A stretch of 64,000 nt of DNA, taken from positions 1 through 64,000 of the forward strand of contig NZ_SACL01000014.1 of the NCBI RefSeq assembly GCF_004005855.1. Reading direction: 5' to 3'. The DNA is from Rhodovarius crocodyli. Lineage in GTDB: Bacteria > Pseudomonadota > Alphaproteobacteria > Acetobacterales > Acetobacteraceae. The notes beneath the pieces are model-generated. The model was not told the origin of the DNA, did not search any database, and worked only from the letters and a program-made list of their open reading frames with translations. A program made the position numbers and the translations under genes. Shown in pieces: positions 23,801-32,283 of this stretch. How positions within the stretch are numbered: the first letter of the stretch is position 1; every line of letters starts with the position of its first letter.

Positions 23801-24778
23801 TCAGGCGCGGCGGCGCGCTTCCTCGAACCAGACGCAGCCGGGTCCGAATTCCACCGGCGCGCGAAGCCCCTTCGCGGCGGCGGCCAGGCGCATGTCCCGC
23901 AGGGCCTTGCGCTGGGCCTCCGGCATGCTCAGGCGCTCATGCCCCCAGAAGCTCGGCCCGTCGAAGGTCTCGTGCGGCTGCCAGGTGGCAGGGTCCACCA
24001 GCCGCCCACCCCAGCCATATTCGACGAAGAAGCCGGAGGGCGTGTTGGCGTAGAAGGAGGTCATGTGGTCGTTGGTGTGGCGCCCGAGCGTATAGGCGAC
24101 ACGCCCTTCCTCCAGCTGCGCCAGGTCATAGCCCTGGCCCACATCGTCCAGCATGCCGAGCTCGACCATGAAATGGTGCATGCCCGTGCGGCCCGATCCC
24201 ACCATGGCGAAGCTGTGGTGGCGCCCGTTCACATGGAAGAAGTACAGCGGATAGGGCGTGAGCCCGTAGTCGCTGACATGAAAGCCCAGCACGTCGCGAT
24301 AGAAGGGCAGCAGCGCCGTGGCATCGGCCACATGCAGCACCGCGTGGCCCATGCCCAGCGCCCCGGTCCGGAAGCCCGAGATGGGCCGGCCCGGCTCGAA
24401 GGGCGTGTCGGCGCGGACGGCGCCGTGGAAGGCCTCCAGCCGCGTGCCCGCGGGGTCATGGAACACGATCAGGTCCGCCACCTGGCGTTCGGCGGCGAGC
24501 GCCCGGCTGCCGCGCGCGACGGCGATGCCGTGGTCCGAGAACTTCGCGGCAAGCGCCTCCATCGCCGCCGCATCGGCCATTTCCCAGCCCAGGAAGGCCA
24601 GCCCCTCCGCGCGGTCGCGGCTGACCAGCAGGCGCTGCGCGCGGTCATCCATGCGGAAGGCGCGGGAGGAGGCAGCGCCGTCCAGCGCCTGCATGCCGAG
24701 CAGCTTCGTGGCGAAGCCGCTCCAGTCATCCAGCCTGTCGGACTGGATCCCGATATAGCCGAGGGCCTGGGGTGTCAT
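23801..24778 (-). CDS. Type I extradiol ring-cleavage dioxygenase (VOC superfamily)
   Basis: This 325-aa protein has two VOC modules. The C-terminal one carries the Fe(II) ligands His145 (GMGHAVLHV), a His at 201/202 (MHHFMVEL) and Glu253 (FFVEYGWG), with a catalytic His in YTLGRHTNDHMTSF. This layout matches 2,3-dihydroxybiphenyl 1,2-dioxygenase/BphC and HsaC-type enzymes that open catechols next to the hydroxyls. Its start overlaps the FAH gene by 4 nt. The true catechol substrate is unknown; the hydroxylase upstream probably makes it. Confidence 0.9.
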   Translation of the reverse strand: MTPQALGYIGIQSDRLDDWSGFATKLLGMQALDGAASSRAFRMDDRAQRLLVSRDRAEGLAFLGWEMADAAAMEALAAKFSDHGIAVARGSRALAAERQVADLIVFHDPAGTRLEAFHGAVRADTPFEPGRPISGFRTGALGMGHAVLHVADATALLPFYRDVLGFHVSDYGLTPYPLYFFHVNGRHHSFAMVGSGRTGMHHFMVELGMLDDVGQGYDLAQLEEGRVAYTLGRHTNDHMTSFYANTPSGFFVEYGWGGRLVDPATWQPHETFDGPSFWGHERLSMPEAQRKALRDMRLAAAAKGLRAPVEFGPGCVWFEEARRRA

Positions 24779-25626
24779 GCCGCCCCCTCCTGCACCACGG
24801 GGTTGCGCAGGATGCCGATGCCGGAGACCTCGATCTCGGCCACGTCGCCGGGCTTCATCCAGAGCGGCGGGTTGCGCTTCGCGCCCACCCCGCCCGGCGT
24901 GCCGCTGACGATCACATCGCCCGGCAGCAGCGGCAGCACGGTCGAGATATAGGCGATCAGCTGCGGGATGGGCGTGATCATCTGCCCGACCGAGGTGTGC
25001 TGCACCACCTGCCCGTTCAGCCGCCCTTCCAGGGTCAGGGTGGTGGGGTCCGGGATCTCGTCCGCCGTGACCATCCAGGGGCCGAAGGCGCCGGTGCCGG
25101 CAAAGGTCTTGCCCGCGAGGAACTGGCTGGTGTGGCGCTGATAGTCGCGGATGGAGCCCTCGTTGTAGCAGGAATAGCCGGCCACATGGGCAAGCGCCGC
25201 CTCGGCCGGGATGTGCCGCCCGCCCTTGCCGATGATGACGACGAGCTCCGCCTCATAGTCGAATTCATCGGAGGCATTCGGCCGTACCAGCGGCTGGCCA
25301 TGCCCGATCTGGCTGCCGGCGAAGCGGGCGAAGAGCGCCGGGTTGGCGGTGACGGTGCGCCCCGTCTCCTGCACGTGGTCGTGGTAGTTCAGGCCCACGC
25401 AGATGATCTTGTCCGGGTCCGGGATGACGGGGGCGTAGGTGAGGCCCGAGAGCGCCACATCCGGCTGCTTCGAGGCGACGAGCGCGGCAGCCTGGGCCAG
25501 CCCGTCCGGCACGGCCAGCAGGGCGCGCAGCGTGGGCGCCAGGGTGTTGAGGGTCACGACGCCCTCCCCCTTCACGGCACCGAAGCGCGGGGTTCCGTCG
25601 GCGGCGATATAGGACAGCAGTTTCAT
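24775..25626 (-). CDS. Fumarylacetoacetate hydrolase family protein
   Basis: This 283-aa FAH-fold enzyme has the metal-binding acid residues in YEAELVVIIGKGGRHI and the family strand ICVGLNYHDHVQETG, then DVIVSGTPGGVGAKRNPP near the C-terminus. Members cleave or hydrate beta-diketo acids, including meta-cleavage products. It lies between the hydroxylase and the dioxygenase with 4-nt overlaps on both sides, so it probably processes the ring-opening product. It could equally be a hydratase or an acylpyruvase. Confidence 0.87.
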   Translation of the reverse strand: MKLLSYIAADGTPRFGAVKGEGVVTLNTLAPTLRALLAVPDGLAQAAALVASKQPDVALSGLTYAPVIPDPDKIICVGLNYHDHVQETGRTVTANPALFARFAGSQIGHGQPLVRPNASDEFDYEAELVVIIGKGGRHIPAEAALAHVAGYSCYNEGSIRDYQRHTSQFLAGKTFAGTGAFGPWMVTADEIPDPTTLTLEGRLNGQVVQHTSVGQMITPIPQLIAYISTVLPLLPGDVIVSGTPGGVGAKRNPPLWMKPGDVAEIEVSGIGILRNPVVQEGAA

Positions 25627-27065
25627 GCGGCGTCTCCGTAGTGGCGGCTTGGTATGGCTGAGAGAAGCTGGGTCATCTCGCGCGCGTCCCGCGCGGCGCC
25701 CAGGATGTAGCGGTCGGGGCGGAGCATCACGGCCATGGCGCCGAGCTGGTCCAGGAAAGGCTGTACGGCAGGGTCGGTGATGGCACCTTCCGTGCCTGGG
25801 CGGGCCAGCAGGGCAAAGCCGTCGCCCGTCACCTCATCCAGCAACCGGCCGCAGGAAAGGCGCGGCTGCGGGGCGATGGTGCCGGTGGCCTCGGTCCAGC
25901 CCGCCGACAACCCTGGCCCCAGGCGCGGCCGGATGCTGGAAATGCGCCCCCCGCCTTCCTCCAACGCCAGTGCCCGGTCCATCGCGCGGGTGTTGATCAG
26001 CCCGCCCAGCTGCACCGCGCGCTCGATATAGGCGCGCACATGCGGGGAGCGTTCGGCCTGATAGCTGTCCAGCAAGGCGTCATCCGCCCCGCCCAGCACG
26101 GCGGCCAGCTTCCAGCCGAGATTGGCCGCGTCCCGGATGCCGGCGCACATTCCCTGGCCCAGGAAAGGCGGGGTCAGATGCGCCGAATCCCCGGCCAGCA
26201 GCAGCCGCCCCTCCCGCCAGCGCGTGGCGATGGCGGAATGGAACACATAGGCCGCGGCGCGTTCGATCCGCGCGTCGTCGGGGGTGATCCAACGCGACAG
26301 CAGGCGCCAGACCTGCTCCGGCGCGCACATCGCGGCAGGGTCCTCGCCGGGCAGCAGCGCGATTTCCCACCGCCTGCGGTCGCCGGTGCCGCGCACATAG
26401 GTGGCGGCGCGGGCGGGGTCGCAATGCTGCACGCTGGCATCGCCCAGATCCGGGCGCGGACGCGACAGGATCAGGTCCACCACCAGCCACGGCTCATGGA
26501 AGCCCAGATCCTCCATCGCGGCGCCCATGAAGCGCCGCACGGTGGAACGCGCGCCGTCGCAGCCCACCACATAGCGCGCGGGGATGCGCAGCAGCCGGCC
26601 GGTCGCCAGTTCCTCGGCGCGGATCAGCACCTGGCCCGGTGCCTGGTCCAGCGCGAAGACCTCGGTGCGGGCGCGCAGCGTCACGGTGGGGAAGCGCGCG
26701 ACACCCCGGCGCAGCACGTCCTCCAGCTCGGGCTGATGGAAGCGGTAGCTGGCGTGCCAGTGCTGCGGGCCGCGCGTGGTGGGGCGCGGCCAGTCCAGCA
26801 GCAGCGCGCCCTCCGCGTCCACGAAGCGCATGCCGGGCGAGACATGGGTGGTGGGCTCGATCGCCTCCGCCAGGCCGATGGACTGGAAGACGCGCATCAC
26901 CTCATCGTCGAAATGCACGGCGCGCGGCAGGTGATAGGCGGCGGCCTCGCGTTCCAGCACCAGCACCGACAGGCCGCGCCGGCCCAGCATGTTGGCCAGC
27001 GTGGCCCCCACCGGGCCATAGCCGATGATGGCGACATCTACCGGCGGCAGATCATGCTCCTGCAT
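25623..27065 (-). CDS. FAD-dependent aromatic hydroxylase, MhpA-like
   Basis: This 480-aa class A flavoprotein monooxygenase has the N-terminal GxGxxG Rossmann motif (VAIIGYGPVGATLANMLG), the DG motif (VVGCDGARSTVRRFMG) and the GD motif (LLLAGDSAHLTPPFLGQGM). The RAVHFDDEVMRVFQ context resembles 3-(3-hydroxyphenyl)propionate hydroxylase MhpA. It would ortho-hydroxylate a phenolic acid to a catechol using NAD(P)H and oxygen. The ATG at 27065 has GGGAGG upstream. It is the first gene of the meta-cleavage operon, divergent from an IclR regulator. Confidence 0.9.
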   Translation of the reverse strand: MQEHDLPPVDVAIIGYGPVGATLANMLGRRGLSVLVLEREAAAYHLPRAVHFDDEVMRVFQSIGLAEAIEPTTHVSPGMRFVDAEGALLLDWPRPTTRGPQHWHASYRFHQPELEDVLRRGVARFPTVTLRARTEVFALDQAPGQVLIRAEELATGRLLRIPARYVVGCDGARSTVRRFMGAAMEDLGFHEPWLVVDLILSRPRPDLGDASVQHCDPARAATYVRGTGDRRRWEIALLPGEDPAAMCAPEQVWRLLSRWITPDDARIERAAAYVFHSAIATRWREGRLLLAGDSAHLTPPFLGQGMCAGIRDAANLGWKLAAVLGGADDALLDSYQAERSPHVRAYIERAVQLGGLINTRAMDRALALEEGGGRISSIRPRLGPGLSAGWTEATGTIAPQPRLSCGRLLDEVTGDGFALLARPGTEGAITDPAVQPFLDQLGAMAVMLRPDRYILGAARDAREMTQLLSAIPSRHYGDAA

Positions 27066-27092
27066 GCCGCGTCCTCCCTTTCTTGCGGCGAT

Positions 27093-27152
27093 GCTTCCCA
27101 GGAAGCGGGGCGCGGTGCAAAGCTTCGCTGCGAGATGTCCACCAGATGGACA
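27093..27152. promoter_or_regulatory. Two palindromes in the hydroxylase/iclR divergent spacer (candidate operators)
   Basis: GCTTCC-ca-GGAAGC spans 27093-27106, and TGTCCA-ccaga-TGGACA spans 27136-27152. Both lie between the divergent start codons of the aromatic operon (27065) and the IclR gene (27168). The second, a 17-bp inverted repeat, is of the size bound by IclR-family dimers. Its position upstream of 27168 also argues against the earlier iclR start at 27135. Confidence 0.5.
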
Positions 27153-27167
27153 CGAGCGGGGAGAGAA

Positions 27168-27923
27168 ATGCGGACACCCAAGCCCGTGCGCGGCCTGGCG
27201 CGCGGCCTGATGGCGCTGGAGGCGCTGAACCGGCGCGGCTCCGCCACCGCGCTGGAGCTGGCGCGCGACACCGCCATCCCGCGCCCCACCATCTACCGCC
27301 TGATGCAGACGCTGCTGGAGGAAGGCTACGTCACGCGCAGCCCCTCGGACGACCGGTTCCGGCCGCGGCTGAAGGTGCGCGCCCTGTCGGACGGCTTCGA
27401 GGACGAGCACTGGATCGGCGCGGTCGCGGCACCCGCCATGCAGGCGCTGACCCGCCGCCTGCTATGGCCCTGCGACCTGATGACGCTGGAGGGCACGCAT
27501 CTGGTGATCCGCGAGACCACCCACCGCATCGCGCCCTATTCCATCGACCGCAACATGGCCGGCCGCGAGATCCCGCTGCTGGAAAGCTCGGCCGGCCAGG
27601 CCTATCTGGCGGCCCTGCCGGAGGCCGAGGCGCGGGAGCTGGTAGGTTTGGCGGCGCGCGACGAGGTGGAGGCGCGGGCCGCGCTGCGCGGGGTGGCGGG
27701 CGCGCGCCGGCGCGGGCACGGGCTGCGCCAGGGCGGGCCGCGCTGGCCGCATACGGGCTCGGTCGCGCTGCCGGTGCGCCATCAGGGCCGGCTGCTGGGC
27801 AGCCTGTCCGTCATCTGGATGGCCCGGGTGATCGGCCAGCAGGAAGGGGTGGCGCGGTGCCTCGGCGCACTGGCCGAGACGGTGGCCGAGATCGAGGCGG
27901 CGCTGGAGCGGGGCGACGGCTAG
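27168..27923 (+). CDS. IclR-family transcriptional regulator
   Basis: This 251-aa protein has an N-terminal winged helix (VRGLARGLMALEALNRRGSATALELARDTAIPRPTIYRLMQTL, of which residues 6-48 hold the HTH). A C-terminal effector domain follows, of the IclR type (SVALPVRHQGRLLGSLSVIW). It probably controls the divergent aromatic operon in response to the aromatic substrate or a product. The start at 27168 is preferred; an in-frame ATG at 27135 is possible. Its stop overlaps the convergent FUSC gene by 4 nt. Confidence 0.9.
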   Translation: MRTPKPVRGLARGLMALEALNRRGSATALELARDTAIPRPTIYRLMQTLLEEGYVTRSPSDDRFRPRLKVRALSDGFEDEHWIGAVAAPAMQALTRRLLWPCDLMTLEGTHLVIRETTHRIAPYSIDRNMAGREIPLLESSAGQAYLAALPEAEARELVGLAARDEVEARAALRGVAGARRRGHGLRQGGPRWPHTGSVALPVRHQGRLLGSLSVIWMARVIGQQEGVARCLGALAETVAEIEAALERGDG

Positions 27924-29716
27924 GCGAAAAACCCCCGCTGCGCCGCCAGCGCGCGCACGGCGAAGCGCATCGCCTCGGCTTCCGCCCTGCCCGCCCGTTC
28001 CAGCCGCGTGGCCGCGATGGCCAGCACCGTGCCGGCGTCGCCCGGGTCCTGGTGCAGGCGCTTCAGCGCGGCCGCCACGGCACGGGTGCAGCCGTCGGGC
28101 AGCGCCTCTCGCCGCAGGGCCTGCAGCCGCAGCACGGCGCCGCCCAACGCCAGCACCGCCAGCCCCCCGTCGGCGGCACCGGAGGCACCGGTCTTCTCCG
28201 CCCAGCCGACCAGGCGCAGCAACCGGTGATACAGCCGCGCGCGCCACAGCGTCGGGCTGGGGGTGGCGCCGGGGGCGGCCATGTCGCGCAGTTCCCGCAC
28301 CATCATCGCCACCAGCACGCGCATGCGGCTGCGGGCATCGGTGGGATAGACCAGCCGGTAGAAGCACAGCGCCACGGCCGGGCCCGCGACGACGGCCGCC
28401 CCCATGGCCAGCGAGTGCTGGAAGCTGCCCGCCAGCGGAAAATGCGGCTGCGACATCAGCAGCATCACCATGCAGTAGTCGAAGCCCATGGGCGCCGTGC
28501 GGCGGTGCGCCAGGATGGGCACGCCCAGCATGATGAACGGCATCATCAGCAGGACCAGCTGCTGCGCATCGGTGGCCCATGGCCAGGCCAGCCAGCGGCA
28601 TGCCAGCGCCCCCGCCACGCCCAGCACCTGCCCCTGGGCCACGAAGCGCATCACCAGCGCCGGATTGTCCATGGTCGAGAACAGGGAGGTCATGACCGCC
28701 GTGCCCAGCAGCATGAATGCGCCGCCCTCCCACCCGCTCAGCACCCAGAGCAGCCCCACGCCCAGCATGGCGGCCAGGGCCCGCATCGCGGCCTGGCGCG
28801 CGCCCACCCAATCCCGATGCAGCACCAGGGGGTGGCCGGGCAGGGTCACGGCGCCCTGGGCGAGGCAGGCGGACAGCCGGGCCAGCACCTCGCACAGCGG
28901 CACGTCCCCGTCGCGTTCAGCGTCCAGCGCCGGGGTGCGGCCGGCCTCCACGGCCTCCGCCGCCGCCAGCAGCATGGCGGCGATGCCGGGCGCCGGCACG
29001 CGGCGGGATTTCAGCCACAGGATGGCCGAGACCTCGGCCGTCAGCAGCAGGCGGATGGCGCGCACGGCGCGGCGCTGCCGCAGGGAACCCGCGCCATGGG
29101 CCTCCAGCGCCTCCTCGATGGCGGCCATTTCCCGCAGCAGGGGGGTGGTGTCCGCCGTGCCGGGTTCGGCCATGGCGCGCAGCAGGCGGGCCGTCAGCGC
29201 GTTCACGCGCCCCGGCAGGCCCTGTGCCGGCAGCGCGGGGGTGATCAGCCAACCCGCGGCGAGTGCCGTCAGCGCGCCGACCAGCACGGTGGCCATCCGG
29301 TCCAGCCCCAACAGCAGCACATGGTCCGGATGCCCGCTGTCCAGCAGCGAGACCATTGCCGCCGAATACCCCGCCAGGATGAAGCCGTAGGACACGAAGC
29401 CCCGCAACACATTGCCCCAGAAGGCACAGAGCGCGATCCAGGCCGCGAGGCCCGGTGCCAGCCAGGCCGGCTGACCGCCGCTGGCCCAGACCAGCAGCAC
29501 CCCCGCCAGCGCCCCCACCACGGTGCCGAGCGAGCGGAACAGCCCCTTTTCCAGCAACTGCCCGCGGGAAGGCTGGGCCGTGGCCCAGACCGTCATCGCC
29601 GCCCATTGCGGGTGCTCCAGCCCCATCGCCCAGGCGATGTAGAGCGCCAGGCAGGCCAGCGGCGCCGTGCGCAGCGCGAAGCCCAGCCGGGCGGGATCGA
29701 AGCCGAGCCGGGTCAC
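27920..29716 (-). CDS. FUSC/AaeB-family aromatic acid efflux-like membrane protein
   Basis: This 598-aa protein has two blocks of membrane spans (about 15-160 and 320-450) separated and followed by helical cytosolic regions, the FUSC/YccS/AaeB plan. Signatures include QWAAMTVWATAQPSRGQLLEKGLFRSLGTVVGA in the first block and LLGTAVMTSLFSTMDNP in the second. AaeB exports p-hydroxybenzoate-type acids with the membrane-fusion protein AaeA; no AaeA-like gene is adjacent. It overlaps marR by 4 nt and is probably controlled by it. Confidence 0.85.
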   Translation of the reverse strand: MTRLGFDPARLGFALRTAPLACLALYIAWAMGLEHPQWAAMTVWATAQPSRGQLLEKGLFRSLGTVVGALAGVLLVWASGGQPAWLAPGLAAWIALCAFWGNVLRGFVSYGFILAGYSAAMVSLLDSGHPDHVLLLGLDRMATVLVGALTALAAGWLITPALPAQGLPGRVNALTARLLRAMAEPGTADTTPLLREMAAIEEALEAHGAGSLRQRRAVRAIRLLLTAEVSAILWLKSRRVPAPGIAAMLLAAAEAVEAGRTPALDAERDGDVPLCEVLARLSACLAQGAVTLPGHPLVLHRDWVGARQAAMRALAAMLGVGLLWVLSGWEGGAFMLLGTAVMTSLFSTMDNPALVMRFVAQGQVLGVAGALACRWLAWPWATDAQQLVLLMMPFIMLGVPILAHRRTAPMGFDYCMVMLLMSQPHFPLAGSFQHSLAMGAAVVAGPAVALCFYRLVYPTDARSRMRVLVAMMVRELRDMAAPGATPSPTLWRARLYHRLLRLVGWAEKTGASGAADGGLAVLALGGAVLRLQALRREALPDGCTRAVAAALKRLHQDPGDAGTVLAIAATRLERAGRAEAEAMRFAVRALAAQRGFFA

Positions 29717-30156
29717 GGCCGGGCCCTCAGCCGCTCGATGCCCGCCTCGATCCGGTCGAAGGCGTCGAGCAGGCCGTCCAGTTCCTCGTCGGAGAATTCG
29801 GCCAGCATCTCGCGCTCGGCCTCCAGCAGCGGGCCGCGGAGCGCCGCCACGCGCGCGTGCCCGGCATCAGTGAGGAACAGGTGGCGGGCGCGGCGGTCGG
29901 CCTCACCGGCCCGGCGCTCGATCAGCCCCTGCCCTTCCAGAATGTCCAGCAGCCGCACCAGGGAGGACGCATCGATGCCGACCTGCGCCGCCAGCTGCTT
30001 CTGGGTGGCACCGTCGCCCAGTTCCTGCAGGTGGATCAGCGTGGTCCAGGTGGCGTCGGACAGCGCGGCTCGGGTGAAGCGCTCATCCAGCGCGCGCCGC
30101 CATTGGCGGGCCAGGACGACGAAGCGGAAACCGAAGCGGAGGCGTGCGGGAGGCAT
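29713..30156 (-). CDS. MarR-family transcriptional regulator
   Basis: This 147-aa winged-helix dimer has TQKQLAAQVGIDASSLVRLLDILEGQGLIER (HTH and wing start, about 54-85), then AGEADRRARHLFLTDAG, the conserved DxRxxxLxLTxxG wing. It most likely represses itself and the downstream FUSC efflux gene, releasing DNA on binding phenolic acids. A perfect 14-bp palindrome sits 20 nt before its start codon. Confidence 0.93.
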   Translation of the reverse strand: MPPARLRFGFRFVVLARQWRRALDERFTRAALSDATWTTLIHLQELGDGATQKQLAAQVGIDASSLVRLLDILEGQGLIERRAGEADRRARHLFLTDAGHARVAALRGPLLEAEREMLAEFSDEELDGLLDAFDRIEAGIERLRARP

Positions 30157-30175
30157 GCCGCTTGGTATCCATATA

Positions 30176-30189
30176 ATTTGAATTCAAAT
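30176..30189. promoter_or_regulatory. Perfect 14-bp palindrome, candidate MarR operator
   Basis: ATTTGAATTCAAAT is a perfect palindrome in an AT-rich stretch 20 bp before the marR start. It contains the TTGN(4)CAA-type core typical of MarR-family operators. An AT-rich -10-like element (TATATG on the minus strand) lies immediately downstream, so binding would block the marR-FUSC promoter. Confidence 0.65.
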
Positions 30190-30208
30190 CAATTGAAGCC
30201 TACGCATA

Positions 30209-32164
30209 TCAGATCCGACGACCGGCCAGCATGCCCTCATAGACTGCTTCCTCCGCGCTGCGCGGGGAAAGGCAGTCCCCCGCCAGCAGCACCGGCACCC
30301 CCAGCCCTTCCAGCGCCTGCTCCAGCCCGGCCTCGGCGGCGTGGCCGGTGGCCAGCACCACCGTGTCCACCCCCTCGCGCAGAATCGGCTCGCCTGAGAC
30401 GATATGCGCGAGATACGCGGTGGTGCCGTCCACGCCGAACAGCCGCGCGTCCGGGATCACCTCCACCCCCAGCCGGTGCAGCCGCCCCGCCCATTGGCTG
30501 CGCAGATAGAGCTGCAGGTTGAAGCCCGCATGGGCGGCATTGACCGCCAGCGTCACGCGATGGCCTTCCAGCACCAGCTTCTCGGCGACGCCCATGCCCA
30601 CCCAATCCGCCCGCCAGTCGGCGACCAGCACGCCGGCGCCCGTGTTGGCGGTGCCGCGCAGCACCTCCCAGGCGCCCACCACATGGCCGTCCTCGCGGCC
30701 CTCGATCGCGGGTTCATAGGGGGTGGCGCCGGTGGCCACGATCACGGCATCGGGGCGAAGCGCCTCGACCAGCGGGCGGTCGACCGGGGTGTTCAGGCGG
30801 ATCTCGACACCCGACAGCGCCAGCTCGCGCTCCAGATTGGTGATGAGGCCGCCGAATTCGGCGCGCTCCGGCAGCAGCTGCGCCAGCAGGGCCTGGCCGC
30901 CCAGGCGCGGCCCCGCCTCGCACAGCACCACCCGGGCGCCGCGCTGCGCGGCGGTCACGGCCGCCTTCATCCCGGCCGGGCCGCCGCCCGCCACCAGCAC
31001 GCTGCGGGCGGCGGCGGGGGTTGCCGGCAGCCGCGCCTCCCGCCCCGTCACCGGGTTCTGGATGCAGGAAATGCCGTAGCCCGCGTGGAAATGCCCGATG
31101 CAGGCCTGGTTGCAGGCGATGCAGGCGCGGATGTCGTCGAAACGGCCCTCGCGCGCCTTGTTGGGCATCTCGGGGTCCGAGATCATGGCGCGCGTCATAC
31201 CCACCATGTCCGCCTGGCCGGCGGCCAGCACCTGCTCGGCGATCTGCGGCTGGTTGATGCGCCCCGCGACGAACACCGGCAGCCCGGTCGCCGCCCGCAG
31301 CGCGCCCGCCTGCGGCGCCACATAGGCGGGCGGAATACCCATGGGCGGCACCACATGGATGGAACCGCCCTGCCCCGCCATGGACCCCACGGTGACGTTC
31401 ACATAGTCCAGCGCGCCGAGCCCCGCGAGGGTGCGGCAGGCCTCGATCACCTCGGCCGGAACCAGCCCGTCGGGCTCCAGCTCCTCGGCCGAGATGCGCA
31501 TGCCGAGCACCGCGCCGCCGATGGCCGCCCGCGCGGCGCCGAGGCATTCCTGCAGGAAGCGCAGCCGGTTCGCGGGCGACCCGCCGTAGCGGTCGGTACG
31601 CAGGTTGGTGCGCGGGTTCAGGAACTGCGCGAACAGCAGGGCGTGGCTGGCCACCAGCTCCACCCCGTCCAGCCCGGCCTCCACCAGGCGCCCGGCCGCC
31701 GTGCCGCAGGCCGCGACCAGCTCCTCCACCATCTCCGTCGGCATTTCACGCGGCATGGTGTGGAAGCGGTTGTCCGGCACGGCGGAGGGCGCATAGGCGA
31801 TGTCCCGCAGCCCGCCGCGCACGCGCTTGCTGACGCGGCCCGAATGCGAGAGCTGGCCGAAGATCATCGCCCCTTGCGCATGCACCGCCCGCGCCAGCGC
31901 CCGATAGCCGGGGATGGCGCTGTCGTCGGTCACGATCAGCTCGGGGCTGTCGGTGAAGGAGGAAGCGTGGAAGCGTGCCGATTCCACGATGATGAGCCCC
32001 GCGCCGCCCCGTGCCCGGGCCTCGTGATAGGCGATCATGTCCTGGCCGGGGGCGCCCGCCTCGGCCAGGAAGGTCTGGTGGCCGGTCGAGAGGATGCGGT
32101 TGCGGATCTCGGCATCGCGGAGCCGGAAGGGGGCGAACAACAAGGGCAGGCGCTGGCTGGGCAA
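30209..32164 (-). CDS. Old-yellow-enzyme/trimethylamine-dehydrogenase-like Fe-S flavoprotein
   Basis: This protein of about 651 aa has an N-terminal FMN TIM barrel (LLFAPFRLRDAEIRNRIL to about residue 335). A 4Fe-4S cluster site follows with Cys348, 351, 355 and 367 (CIACNQAC, then GISC), and then an FAD/NAD(P)-binding module (VLVAGGGPAGMKAAVTA). This is the plan of 2,4-dienoyl-CoA reductase and of trimethylamine/dimethylamine dehydrogenases. The start is probably the TTG at 32164, which has GAGG eight bases upstream. The neighbouring DUF3445 gene favours an amine substrate, by inference. Confidence 0.87.
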   Translation of the reverse strand: MPSQRLPLLFAPFRLRDAEIRNRILSTGHQTFLAEAGAPGQDMIAYHEARARGGAGLIIVESARFHASSFTDSPELIVTDDSAIPGYRALARAVHAQGAMIFGQLSHSGRVSKRVRGGLRDIAYAPSAVPDNRFHTMPREMPTEMVEELVAACGTAAGRLVEAGLDGVELVASHALLFAQFLNPRTNLRTDRYGGSPANRLRFLQECLGAARAAIGGAVLGMRISAEELEPDGLVPAEVIEACRTLAGLGALDYVNVTVGSMAGQGGSIHVVPPMGIPPAYVAPQAGALRAATGLPVFVAGRINQPQIAEQVLAAGQADMVGMTRAMISDPEMPNKAREGRFDDIRACIACNQACIGHFHAGYGISCIQNPVTGREARLPATPAAARSVLVAGGGPAGMKAAVTAAQRGARVVLCEAGPRLGGQALLAQLLPERAEFGGLITNLERELALSGVEIRLNTPVDRPLVEALRPDAVIVATGATPYEPAIEGREDGHVVGAWEVLRGTANTGAGVLVADWRADWVGMGVAEKLVLEGHRVTLAVNAAHAGFNLQLYLRSQWAGRLHRLGVEVIPDARLFGVDGTTAYLAHIVSGEPILREGVDTVVLATGHAAEAGLEQALEGLGVPVLLAGDCLSPRSAEEAVYEGMLAGRRI

Positions 32165-32243
32165 GGCGGGGACCTCTGCGTGGCGATGGAACGCTAGGGC
32201 CAAACCCGTGAAGCCAGAAGCCAAAAATATCCGATCGTGAAAT

Positions 32244-32255
32244 TTTCGCGCGAAA
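32244..32255. promoter_or_regulatory. 12-bp palindrome between the flavoprotein and DUF3445 genes
   Basis: TTTCGCGCGAAA is a perfect 12-bp palindrome flanked by AT-rich sequence in the 119-bp divergent spacer. It is a candidate operator for the XRE-cupin regulator encoded two genes away. No other structure is visible in the spacer. Confidence 0.4.
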
Positions 32256-32283
32256 TTATTCGGCGCTGCGCTATGTGTTGGCC

